From positions 248,001 through 312,000 of the forward strand of contig JAWKIF010000007.1 of the NCBI GenBank assembly GCA_041394405.1: 64,000 nucleotides of DNA, read 5' to 3'. A program made the position numbers and the translations under genes. Below the pieces are notes generated by a model. The model did no database searches. It worked only from the letters and a program-made list of their open reading frames with translations, and was not told where the DNA came from. Of the stretch, positions 16,688 through 24,483 are shown piece by piece. The first letter of the stretch is position 1, and each line of letters begins with the position of its first letter. Origin of the DNA: Microthrix sp041394405 (GTDB lineage: Bacteria > Actinomycetota > Acidimicrobiia > Acidimicrobiales > Microtrichaceae).

Positions 16688-17269
16688 TTGAAACGGTGCC
16701 CCGGCGTGCGGGTCGTTCAGGGGGACGCCGAGAACCTCCCGTTTCCGCCCGATTCCTTCGACGCGGTCTTCTCACAACTGGTGCTGCACTTCGTCGGGGA
16801 CCCCGCCAAGGCCGGAGCGGAGTTCCGCCGCGTGGTCCGACCCGGCGGGCTGGCAGCGGTCTGCGTGTGGGACTCCGCACACGAGATGGAGATGCTCCGT
16901 CACTTCTGGGACGCCGCGAGCTCAATCGACGACCACACGCCGGCTGGGGCGCAGCTGCTGCGCTTCGGCGGGCCAGGAGAGCTGTGGCAATGGTTGGAGG
17001 CATCCGGGTTCAGTGAGGTCACCGAGCGGCGGCTCGACGTTAACTCGACCTACGCCGATTTCGACGAACTGTGGTCTGGTTTCCTTCTGGGCATCGGGCC
17101 CGCCGGGGCCCACTGCGCCGCACTGGCCGACGATGCCCGGGCGGCGCTGCGCCGGGAGTTCTTTCGCCGCCTTGGGTCGCCCGCGGGGCGCTTCACGCTC
17201 CGCGCCTGCGCACGCAGCGCAACCGGCCGGCTGCCGTCCTCACCACAGCCGTGTGCGCCGATGGAGTGA
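16688..17269 (+). pseudogene. SAM-dependent methyltransferase lacking its N-terminus (IS1380 truncation)
   Basis: The remaining 193 residues begin directly at the IS1380 end (TTG 16688). They hold the second half of a class I methyltransferase: VRVVQGDAENLPFPPDSFDAVFSQLVLHFVGDPAKA, then EFRRVVRPGGLAAVCVWD, which are motifs II-III of the UbiE/type-11 group. Motif I, the glycine-rich SAM loop, is absent, so the product cannot bind cofactor normally. The other half is not found in the window. Confidence 0.8.
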
Positions 17270-17325
17270 TGCGCACTGTGGCCTGTGTGCTGCGACGGCC
17301 TGTGTGCTGAGACCGGCTCGCCGGC

Positions 17326-18054
17326 TCAACCCACCTCGAACCAGCCGGGCGCCGATGCCTCGCAGGCGGCACGGAACGCGTCCACCAGGTCGTCATCGTC
17401 TTCATCGAGCTGCGCCTCGCACTTGAAGTAGTGATCTGCGCGGTCGTCCCAGCGAAGCACCGTCACCATGCTGCCGAATGCGTCGGTGGTCACCAGCTCG
17501 ACGCCCTCGGAGCCTTCCACCTCGGTCTCCTCCTGCACCGTCTTGTTGTCCCGCAGTTGGGTCAGGTAGCCGCCGGAGCCGGTGAGCCGCTCCTCCCAGT
17601 CGGTCGGTGCGCACATGCCGTCGCAGCCCGTGTCGACCCGCATCTGCGTGAAGAACCCGACATCGGTGTCGCTGGGCGGCTCGAAGGTGACACCGAGGAA
17701 CTGACTGTGGTCCCAGCCCTGCGGGGCCACGATGCCGGCGGTGAAATCGCCGTCGTCGTCCAGGTCGAACTCGCCCGCCTCGAAGCTGAGCACCGAACCC
17801 GACGGGAGCGCCTCGTTGGCGGCGGCTGCATCGACGTCGGTGGACCCGGCTGGCGCGGCGTCGGTTGTCGTCGGCCCCGACGGCGGGGTCTCGGGCACGG
17901 TGCCGCCCGGCAGTCCGGTGGACTCCGACGGCACCTCGTCGACGGCGGAGGTCGCCGTGTTGACCTCGGCCACCTCGTCGACGCCCAACCCGTTGCTGCA
18001 TGCCCCAAGACCGAGGGCCGCCGCTGTCAGTGCAATGCCTACGCGCCAGATCAT
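17326..18054 (-). CDS. Secreted lipoprotein of unknown function
   Basis: 242 residues with signal peptide and lipobox ALGLGAC (Cys about residue 19), a Thr/Pro/Ala/Asp-rich low-complexity linker to about residue 85, and an acidic C-terminal domain (SFEAGEFDLDDDGDFTAGIV, then APQGWDHSQFLGVTFEP). The two pairs of Cys (CDGMC, and CEAQ with AACEAS) could form disulfides outside the cell. I do not recognise a named family. It is divergent from the amidohydrolase at 18160. Confidence 0.7.
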   Translation of the reverse strand: MIWRVGIALTAAALGLGACSNGLGVDEVAEVNTATSAVDEVPSESTGLPGGTVPETPPSGPTTTDAAPAGSTDVDAAAANEALPSGSVLSFEAGEFDLDDDGDFTAGIVAPQGWDHSQFLGVTFEPPSDTDVGFFTQMRVDTGCDGMCAPTDWEERLTGSGGYLTQLRDNKTVQEETEVEGSEGVELVTTDAFGSMVTVLRWDDRADHYFKCEAQLDEDDDDLVDAFRAACEASAPGWFEVG

Positions 18055-18159
18055 GGATCAACCATACGGACCGCTTCGGCACTTCGCACCGCTCCCTTCG
18101 GACGATGGGGCTCATTTGTCCTACCGTGGCCGTCGGAACGCGACGCCGAGGGGGCGAAC

Positions 18160-19860
18160 ATGGCACACGATCTGGTGATCACGGGCGGAACGGTGGTGGA
18201 CGGAACGGGGGCCGATCCGGTTCGGGCCGACGTGGCGGTGGACGGCGACCGCATCACCGCCGTCGGCGACGTCGACGCCTCCGGCGCCGGGCGCGTGATC
18301 GACGCCGAGGGACGCCACGTCACGCCGGGGTTCGTCGACCTTCACAGCCACCTCGACGCTCAGGTTGCCTGGGATCCCCAGATGAGTTCGTCGTGCTACC
18401 ACGGCGTCACCTCGGTGATGATGGGCAACTGCGGCATGACCTTTGCGCCCATGCGCCCGGGTCAGGCCGAGTTGCTGGCCACCGCCATGGAATCGGTCGA
18501 GGACATCCCCGCGTCCTCCATCCTGGAGGGCCTCAGCTGGGAGTGGGAGAGCTACGGCCAGTACCTGGACGCCGTCGATGCCGCCCCCAAGGGCATCAAC
18601 GCCGGCGGCTACGTGGGTGATGTGGCCATTCGCCTGTACGTGGCGGGTGACGCCGCCTGCGAGCGCGATTTCGCCGCCACGCCGGAGCAGCTGGAGCAGA
18701 TGGCGGCGCAGGTAGACGAGGCGGTGCGGGCCGGCGCGTTCGGCTACTCGATCAGCCGCAGCCTGTTTCACCGGGTGCCGGACGGCCGCAACGTGCCCGG
18801 CACGTGGAGCGACCCGTCGGAGTTCTTCGCCATCGCGGCGCCGATGGCGGCACTGGGTCGGGGCGTGCTGGAGAGCGCACCCCGCTACAACCTGGAGAAC
18901 CAGCCCGGATCCCGTGTGGAGGAGGAGCTGGCGTGGATGGCGGAGATCAGCCGTTCGCTGGGCCGACCGTTCAGCTTCAACCTGCAACAGATCCGCGACA
19001 TGGGCGATCACTATCGCCAGGTCATGGAGCTGGCCGAGGCCGCCAACGAGGCGGGCTCGCAGCTTCGGCCCCAGATCACGCCGCGCAGCGTGGGCGTGCT
19101 GTTCAGCCTGGCCGCCAACACCCTCATCGACGACCTCCCCGCGTACGCCGAAATCTCTGATCGCGACCTGGCGGGGCGCCTGGCCGGCATTCGCGACCCC
19201 GAGCGGCGGGCGCGGATCATCGAGCAGGGCTCCGCCAAGGACGTCGACCCGTTCACACGCATGTACCTGATGCCCGCCGATCAGCCGGTGCGCTACGACT
19301 ACACCGACGACGACTCGGTGGCCGCCATCGCCGCCCGCGCCGGGGTGCACCCGGTGGAGGCCTACCTCGACGCCCTGGATGCTTCCGACGGGCGGTCCAT
19401 CGTCAACTGGCCCGTGATGAACCAGCGCAGCGAAGCCATCGAGGAGATGGTGACCTCACCGGTGACCATCCTCGGCCTGGCCGACACCGGTGCCCACGCC
19501 ACCCAGATCATGGATGCGAGCCAACCGACCTACCTGCTGAGCCACTGGGTGCGCGACAAGGGAGTGCTGAGCCTGCCCGAGGCCATCCGCCGGCTCACCT
19601 CCGACACCGCCCAGTTCATCGGCTACGTCGACCGCGGTGTCGTCCGCGAGGGCGCCTATGCCGATCTGAACGTGCTCGACATCGACGGCATGACGCTGGA
19701 GATGCCCGAGATCGTGCACGACTTCCCCGGCGACGCACCACGGTTTGTGCAGCGCGCGCAGGGAATCGACCACTCCATCGTCAACGGCGTCCCGTTCATG
19801 GAGGCGGGTCAACCCACCGGCGAACTGCCCGGCCGTCTGCTGCGCTCCACCGACGCCTGA
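18160..19860 (+). CDS. D-aminoacylase-type amidohydrolase
   Basis: 566 residues from ATG 18160. The small beta domain (DLVITGGTVVDGTGADPVRA) precedes the metal-binding VTPGFVDLHSHLDAQVAWD near residue 60. It has GVTSVMMGNCGMTFAP near 88, and the C-terminal LGLADTGAHATQIMDASQ supplies the conserved Asp. EGAYADLNVLDID is the closing beta-strand typical of the group. Relatives hydrolyse N-acyl-D-amino acids or similar amides; the exact substrate is open. A broken copy of its 3' half lies at 21697-22035, on the other side of the RCC1-SLH gene. Confidence 0.82.
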   Translation: MAHDLVITGGTVVDGTGADPVRADVAVDGDRITAVGDVDASGAGRVIDAEGRHVTPGFVDLHSHLDAQVAWDPQMSSSCYHGVTSVMMGNCGMTFAPMRPGQAELLATAMESVEDIPASSILEGLSWEWESYGQYLDAVDAAPKGINAGGYVGDVAIRLYVAGDAACERDFAATPEQLEQMAAQVDEAVRAGAFGYSISRSLFHRVPDGRNVPGTWSDPSEFFAIAAPMAALGRGVLESAPRYNLENQPGSRVEEELAWMAEISRSLGRPFSFNLQQIRDMGDHYRQVMELAEAANEAGSQLRPQITPRSVGVLFSLAANTLIDDLPAYAEISDRDLAGRLAGIRDPERRARIIEQGSAKDVDPFTRMYLMPADQPVRYDYTDDDSVAAIAARAGVHPVEAYLDALDASDGRSIVNWPVMNQRSEAIEEMVTSPVTILGLADTGAHATQIMDASQPTYLLSHWVRDKGVLSLPEAIRRLTSDTAQFIGYVDRGVVREGAYADLNVLDIDGMTLEMPEIVHDFPGDAPRFVQRAQGIDHSIVNGVPFMEAGQPTGELPGRLLRSTDA

Positions 19861-19910
19861 GCCGAGTCACCGCCGCTGACCCTCATCGAGCCTAAAAAAC
19901 ATATCTACCT

Positions 19911-19937
19911 CTAGACGGCTCTCTCGGAGAGGTCTAG
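19911..19937. repeat. Imperfect hairpin upstream of RCC1-SLH gene 1
   Basis: CTAGAC-GG-CTCTC (19911-19923) pairs with GAGAG-GTCTAG (19927-19937) across a three-base loop, with a two-base bulge. It lies between the amidohydrolase stop and the RCC1-SLH start. It could be a terminator without a U-run or a regulatory site. Confidence 0.4.
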
Positions 19938-19989
19938 CGTCCCCGGCGGGAGTTCTGAGAACGCCCACCGTGATTCCGGAGGTGTCGCC

Positions 19990-21687
19990 TTGTTGCTGCG
20001 ACGAGTATCGGTAGTTGTCCTCGTACTGGTGGCTGGCCAGATCGGGTTCAGCACGGGTGAGCCGGTTGGCGCCCAACAGGGGGATCCGGTTCCCGTAGCC
20101 GCAGTCGCCGCCGGAGATGCCCACACGTGTGCCGTGCTCGCAGGCGCGGTGGCATGCGCCGGCTACAACCTCTACGGCCAGCTGGGAGACGGGACGTCCA
20201 TCGACGCCAAGAAGCAGGTCGGGGTCGTAGGAATTGCCAACGCCGTGTCGATCGGCGCCGGCTTTCGATTCAACTGCGCCATCATCGGATCGGGATCGGT
20301 TCGGTGCTGGGGCACCAACAGCAACGGGCAGCTGGGCAACGGAACCACCGTCAGTTCCTCGACCCCTGTTGCGGTCTCAGGGATGTCCACCGCCACGACG
20401 ATCTCCGGCGGCGGAAGCCACGCGTGCGCGATTGTTGGAACGGGCGGTTTGCGCTGCTGGGGTGAGAACGTCTGGGGGCAGTTAGGAAACGGCACCACTT
20501 CCCGCTCGACGGTGCCCGTTACGGTCACCGGGATTACCAGCGCCGTGTCCGTCTCGGCCGGCCACCTCCACTCGTGCGCCGTCCTCGCCACCGGTGGCGT
20601 GCGCTGCTGGGGTGCAAATAGCTCCGGCCAGCTGGGCAACGGAACCACAACCACCTCGTCGGTCCCGGTGGCCGTCACCGGAATCACCGACGCCGTTTCG
20701 GTCTCAGCCGGCAGTACCGACACATGCGCCGTCCTCCAATCGGGAGGCGTTCGCTGTTGGGGGAGCAATAGCAACGGAAAGCTGGGCAACGGCACGACGA
20801 CCAACTCGTCGGTGCCGGTTGTCGTCTCTGGGATCACCAACGCCGAGGCGGTGTCGGCCGGCCACCTCCACACCTGTGCGGTCCTCGCCACCGGCGGCAT
20901 GCGCTGCTGGGGCTACAACAGTTATGGCCAGGTGGGCAATGGAACCACGACCGGGACCGAATCGTCCCCGGTCGTCGTTGGGCTCACCGATGCCACAACC
21001 GTGACCGTGGGCGACTATCACACGTGCGCCACCTTCGGAAGCGGCAGCCTCAGCTGCTGGGGTTACAACGGCTCCGGCCAGCTCGGAGACGGCACCACCG
21101 TCAACAGGTCGCTCCCAACCCCAGTGGCCTCGGGACTGTGCCAGGCCTCGCCGAATCCCGGATTCACCGACGTTCCAGCCGGCGCCTATTTCGAGTTCGC
21201 CGTGTCGTGGCTGGTCGGAAGGAACATCACCGAAGGCACCGGCCCGGGCCTGTATTCACCCAACGCCGCCGTGACCCGCAAGAACATGGCCGTGTTCCTC
21301 TGGCGGGCCGCCGGATCTCCCGCCGGCTCCCCGACGAGCGGTCTGACCGACGTGCCCTCCGGCAGCTACTACGAGGTCGCCGTCAACTGGCTGGTCGCCA
21401 AGGGGATCTCCACGGGAACCTCACCCGGCAAGTTCTCCCCCAACGCCGTCGTGACCCGCAAGGACATGGCTGTGTTCTTGTGGCGAGCGAGCAGCAAGCT
21501 CGCCGCGGCGCCCCACAGCTTCTCGGACGTCGCCGCCGGCAGCTACTACAACGCCGCAGTCGCCTGGCTGGCCGAAGTCGGCATCTCCGGCGGCACCTCA
21601 CCAGGCAAGTTCTCGCCCAACAACTCCGTCACCCGCGCCCAGATGGCACTGTTCCTGTATCGGCGTGGATGCGGCGTGAGCGCGTAG
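19990..21687 (+). CDS. RCC1-SLH surface protein 1 (intact)
   Basis: 565 residues from TTG 19990, supported by GGAGG seven bases upstream. Signal peptide LLRRVSVVVLVLVAGQIGFS. Seven RCC1 blades follow (about residues 35-385), each of the form CAxxx(S/T)GGxxCWGxNxxGQLGNGT with one Cys near the start and one before WG, consistent with a closed seven-bladed propeller. Three SLH repeats make up residues about 395-563: FTDVPAGAYFEFAVSWLVGR, then LTDVPSGSYYEVAVNWL and FSDVAAGSYYNAAVAWL, each with a later VTRKxMAVFLWR-type motif. The chain ends YRRGCGVSA. SLH repeats normally hold proteins to cell-wall polysaccharide; the propeller is probably displayed outside and may bind ligands. This is one of two intact members of the local family. 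Confidence 0.88.
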   Translation: MLLRRVSVVVLVLVAGQIGFSTGEPVGAQQGDPVPVAAVAAGDAHTCAVLAGAVACAGYNLYGQLGDGTSIDAKKQVGVVGIANAVSIGAGFRFNCAIIGSGSVRCWGTNSNGQLGNGTTVSSSTPVAVSGMSTATTISGGGSHACAIVGTGGLRCWGENVWGQLGNGTTSRSTVPVTVTGITSAVSVSAGHLHSCAVLATGGVRCWGANSSGQLGNGTTTTSSVPVAVTGITDAVSVSAGSTDTCAVLQSGGVRCWGSNSNGKLGNGTTTNSSVPVVVSGITNAEAVSAGHLHTCAVLATGGMRCWGYNSYGQVGNGTTTGTESSPVVVGLTDATTVTVGDYHTCATFGSGSLSCWGYNGSGQLGDGTTVNRSLPTPVASGLCQASPNPGFTDVPAGAYFEFAVSWLVGRNITEGTGPGLYSPNAAVTRKNMAVFLWRAAGSPAGSPTSGLTDVPSGSYYEVAVNWLVAKGISTGTSPGKFSPNAVVTRKDMAVFLWRASSKLAAAPHSFSDVAAGSYYNAAVAWLAEVGISGGTSPGKFSPNNSVTRAQMALFLYRRGCGVSA

Positions 21688-21696
21688 CGCCGGCTC

Positions 21697-22035
21697 GCTT
21701 CAACCTGCAACAGATCCGCGACATGGGCGATCACTCTCGCCAGGCCATGGAGCTGGCCGAGGCCGCCACGAGGCGGGCTCGCAGCGTCGACCCCAGATCA
21801 CGCCGCGCAGCGTGGGCGTGCTGTTCAGCCTGGCCGCCAACACCCTCATCGACGACCTCCCCGCATTCGCCGAATCGCCGATCGCGACCTGGCGGGGCGC
21901 CTGGCCGGCATTCGCCACCCCGAGCGGCGGGCGCAGGGCATCGACCATTCCATCGTCAACGGCGTGCCGTTCATGGAGGCGGGTCAACCCACCGGCGCAC
22001 TGCCAGGCCGCTTGCTGCGCTCCACCGACGCCTGA
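21697..22035 (+). pseudogene. Duplicated, deleted fragment of the amidohydrolase gene
   Basis: The sequence from GCTTCAACCTGCAACAG onward matches 18974-19212 of the intact amidohydrolase. It then jumps at a GCGC microhomology (21931-21934) to the segment corresponding to about 19755-19860, including the TGA. About 545 bp is deleted between, and a one-base loss (GCCACG for GCCAACG) also breaks the frame. It starts ten bases after the RCC1-SLH stop. Confidence 0.85.
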
Positions 22036-22082
22036 GTCGGTCGAGCACGGGCGAGCGAGGCCGCGCACAAAAGTACGGACAC

Positions 22083-22111
22083 CTTCACAATAGTCTGGTG
22101 AAGTGTACAAT
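22083..22111 (+). promoter_or_regulatory. Leaderless promoter with operator in the spacer, MNT/HEPN operon
   Basis: The -10 TACAAT (22106-22111) ends seven bases before the ATG at 22119. A -35-like TTCACA (22084-22089) lies 16 bases upstream. An inverted repeat CTTCAC / GTGAAG (22083-22088, 22098-22103) fills the spacer and could be bound by the winged-helix N-terminus of the downstream protein. Confidence 0.55.
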
Positions 22112-22118
22112 TCTACGG

Positions 22119-22781
22119 ATGGACCCCCACCGACCCCTCTCCTTGGTTACTCCGACTCTCGACGGCGATGTCCTGAGCGTGCTGGTGGGGGCAGACCACG
22201 AGTTCACTGCCCCCACCGTTCACCGCCTCCTCGGAACTCACTCCGAGTCTGGGGTGCGACGCACCTTGCTTCGGCTCACCCAGCAGGGGATCGTTTCGGC
22301 CGGAACCGTCGGGCGCACTACCAGCTACCGCCTCAACCGGGACCACCTGGGTGCCAAACACATCGTTGCGCTGGTGTGCTTCGTGGACGAACTCGTTGAA
22401 GGCATTCGGAACGAGATTGACGCCTGGCCCGACCCCGGACTCGTGCCGGATGCAGTCGCGCTCTTCGGTTCGGCGGCAACCGGGCGGATGAGGCCGACTA
22501 GCGATATCGACCTGTTCGTTCTCCAACCTGACGAGCTGCTCGACACCATCGGCGAAGGAGCTGAGCTGCGACAAGAATCGTGGGATCACCAACTCGAATG
22601 GCTACGGCGGGTGATTGGGCGGTGGACTGGCAACGACGTCCGGATTCTCGACCTCTCGTGGCACGATCTCGGTCGCGGCATGGACTCCGAGCTTCGTCCG
22701 GTCGTTCGAGACATCGCTGAACATGGCATCTGGGTGATCGGTTCCGCTGACCTGCTTCGCTCTAACGTGGATGCTCGGTGA
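22119..22781 (+). CDS. MNT-type nucleotidyltransferase with N-terminal winged helix
   Basis: 220 residues from ATG 22119; GTG 22098 is a possible alternative but lies inside the promoter. Residues about 20-70 form a winged helix (APTVHRLLGTHSESGVRRTL, LRLTQQGIVSAGTVGRTTSY). The nucleotidyltransferase core is VALFGSAATGRMRPTSDIDLFVL (GS-x-x-x-G and D-x-D, about residues 115-137). It overlaps the next gene, so the two form a HEPN/MNT-type pair. In characterised pairs the MNT protein AMPylates and silences the HEPN toxin. The fused DNA-binding domain suggests that it also regulates the operon. Confidence 0.8.
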   Translation: MDPHRPLSLVTPTLDGDVLSVLVGADHEFTAPTVHRLLGTHSESGVRRTLLRLTQQGIVSAGTVGRTTSYRLNRDHLGAKHIVALVCFVDELVEGIRNEIDAWPDPGLVPDAVALFGSAATGRMRPTSDIDLFVLQPDELLDTIGEGAELRQESWDHQLEWLRRVIGRWTGNDVRILDLSWHDLGRGMDSELRPVVRDIAEHGIWVIGSADLLRSNVDAR

Positions 22782-23182
22782 TGGGCCGCACGGTTCGATG
22801 CTCTCAGAAACAACGTCGCGGCCGGCTCGCCAAGGCCGTCACCTTCAGCGAGGCAGCTCAGCAACTCGATGCCCTCGCGGACGACGGCACCCCAACAGAT
22901 GCGCGGATCGCATTGTACGTCGACGCCGGCATTGCCGCTGCGGACGTCATCTGCTGCATCGCCTTGGGCGAGCACGCTGCCGGCCAGAGCCACGATGAAG
23001 CGATTGATCTCCTCGGCCGGGTCGACAAGCCGCTCACCCTTGACCTTGCAAGCCTCCTCAGGTTCAAGACACGCACCAGCGACGGGGCTGATGCCGCAAC
23101 GCAGCAACAGCTGAAGACCGCGTCCCGCGCAGCGAAGCGACTGGTGGGTGCGGCGTCAAGGAAGGCTCTGCGTTCAAACTAG
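22778..23182 (+). CDS. HEPN-like partner protein of an MNT toxin-antitoxin pair
   Basis: 134 residues. The start is GTG 22778 or ATG 22781, overlapping the MNT stop by four bases. It is all-helical in appearance (AVTFSEAAQQLDALADDGTP, ARIALYVDAGIAAADVICCI, EAIDLLGRVDKPLTLDLASL). The canonical RxxxxH RNase motif is not clear here, so the HEPN label rests on size, helical pattern and pairing with MNT. It would be the toxin if it acts as an RNase, or otherwise a substrate of the nucleotidyltransferase. Confidence 0.6.
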   Translation: MMGRTVRCSQKQRRGRLAKAVTFSEAAQQLDALADDGTPTDARIALYVDAGIAAADVICCIALGEHAAGQSHDEAIDLLGRVDKPLTLDLASLLRFKTRTSDGADAATQQQLKTASRAAKRLVGAASRKALRSN

Positions 23183-23225
23183 AGCACCGTCCCTCACCCC
23201 AGCCCCAAGACTGCGAGCGTGGGGA

Positions 23226-24356
23226 TCACTCGGGGATGAACGGCTCCACGGGGCGGCCAAGCAACGCGTCGGCCACGCGGGCCGAGGCAAACCCATCGCC
23301 GTAGGGCGACGGCCGCGGATTTCCAAGGCCGGGGGCGGGTGGCGCATCCAGCAGGCGATTCATGCCGGCCTGAAGCGCGGAGGGGTCGGTGCCCACCAAC
23401 TGAACGCCCCCTCCCGAGATGCCTTCCGGCCGTTCGGTGGTTTCGCGCAGCACTAACACCGGCACCCCCAGGGCCGGAGCCTCTTCCTGGAGGCCGCCCG
23501 AATCGGTCACCACAAACCTGCACCGGCACAGCAGCGCCACCATGTGGCGGTAGTCGAGCGGTTCGAGCAGCTTCACTCCTGGGGCCCCGACCAAGCGGTC
23601 GGTGACCACCTCGGCCACGGCCGGGTTGGGGTGCACCGGCACGACCACACAGATCTCATCGACCCGCGCTGCCGCAACCTCGGCCACAGCGTCGAGCGCC
23701 CGCCGCATGGGTCCGCCTTGGGTCTCTCGGCGATGAGCCGTCAGCAGCACCGGCACTCGGCCGGCGGGTAGCCCCAGCTCGTCCAGCTCGCTGCCGTCCA
23801 GGCGGTGACGCATCCACCACAGGGCATCGATCACGGTGTTTCCGACCACCAAGGCGGCCGCCTCGTCGATCCCCTCGGCCATCAGGTGCTGGAGCGCACC
23901 GGGTGTTGGCGCCAGGTGAAGTCGGGAGATGGCGGTGATGGCCTTGCGGTGGTGCTCCTCCGGAAACGGTTGTGACACGTCCCCCGAACGCAGCCCCGCC
24001 TCCAAGTGAGCAACCGGCACGTCGTGCGCCATGCCGGCGAGCGCTCCTGCAAGGGCCGTCGTGGTATCGCCCTGCACCAGAATCCAGTCGAACTGGTCAT
24101 CGGCCAGGTAGCCGCCAAGTTCGGCAGTGCCCATGGCCAGGAGGTCGGTCGGCGAGTGCCCGGGCTGGCCGATCTTCAACTCGCGATCGGGTCGGATCGC
24201 AAACAGCGCCAATGCATCGGTGGCCAGTTCGCGGTGCTGGCCCGTGGAGATCACGACGACATCCGCATCGGGCTCGTTGCGCAACTCATGGACGACGGGC
24301 GCCAACTTGATGGCCTCGGGCCGGGTACCGACCACCACTGCTACGCGAGTTCGCAC
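23226..24356 (-). CDS. wecB: UDP-N-acetylglucosamine 2-epimerase
   Basis: 376 residues, the usual length. Hallmarks are VVVGTRPEAIKLAPVVHEL at the start, VISTGQHRE, VQGDTTTALAGALAG, VAHLEAGLRSGDVSQPFPEE, VLLTAHRRET, RFVVTDSGGLQEEAPALGVP and the final VLRETTERPEGISGG. It interconverts UDP-GlcNAc and UDP-ManNAc in the cytoplasm, supplying ManNAc for wall polysaccharides. The GTG start has no clear ribosome site. In this setting it could feed the polymer that holds SLH domains, together with the pyruvyl transferase at 36250. Confidence 0.93.
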   Translation of the reverse strand: MRTRVAVVVGTRPEAIKLAPVVHELRNEPDADVVVISTGQHRELATDALALFAIRPDRELKIGQPGHSPTDLLAMGTAELGGYLADDQFDWILVQGDTTTALAGALAGMAHDVPVAHLEAGLRSGDVSQPFPEEHHRKAITAISRLHLAPTPGALQHLMAEGIDEAAALVVGNTVIDALWWMRHRLDGSELDELGLPAGRVPVLLTAHRRETQGGPMRRALDAVAEVAAARVDEICVVVPVHPNPAVAEVVTDRLVGAPGVKLLEPLDYRHMVALLCRCRFVVTDSGGLQEEAPALGVPVLVLRETTERPEGISGGGVQLVGTDPSALQAGMNRLLDAPPAPGLGNPRPSPYGDGFASARVADALLGRPVEPFIPE

Positions 24357-24483
24357 TGAGGAAATCTACCCGACCGCGACGGCCATCGCGACCATGAATC
24401 GCCGTCGCACCGACAGCGACCCTCGGCACCGCCTTCCACCGCCCGTTACGCGCTGGTTAACGGTGCTGGTGCATGGTCATCCC

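Noticed and set aside
20079..21120. CRISPR-like or minisatellite array because of regularly spaced repeats
   Set aside because: The period of about 150 bp is the RCC1 blade length and the repeats are coding and diverged; there are no identical short repeats with unique spacers.
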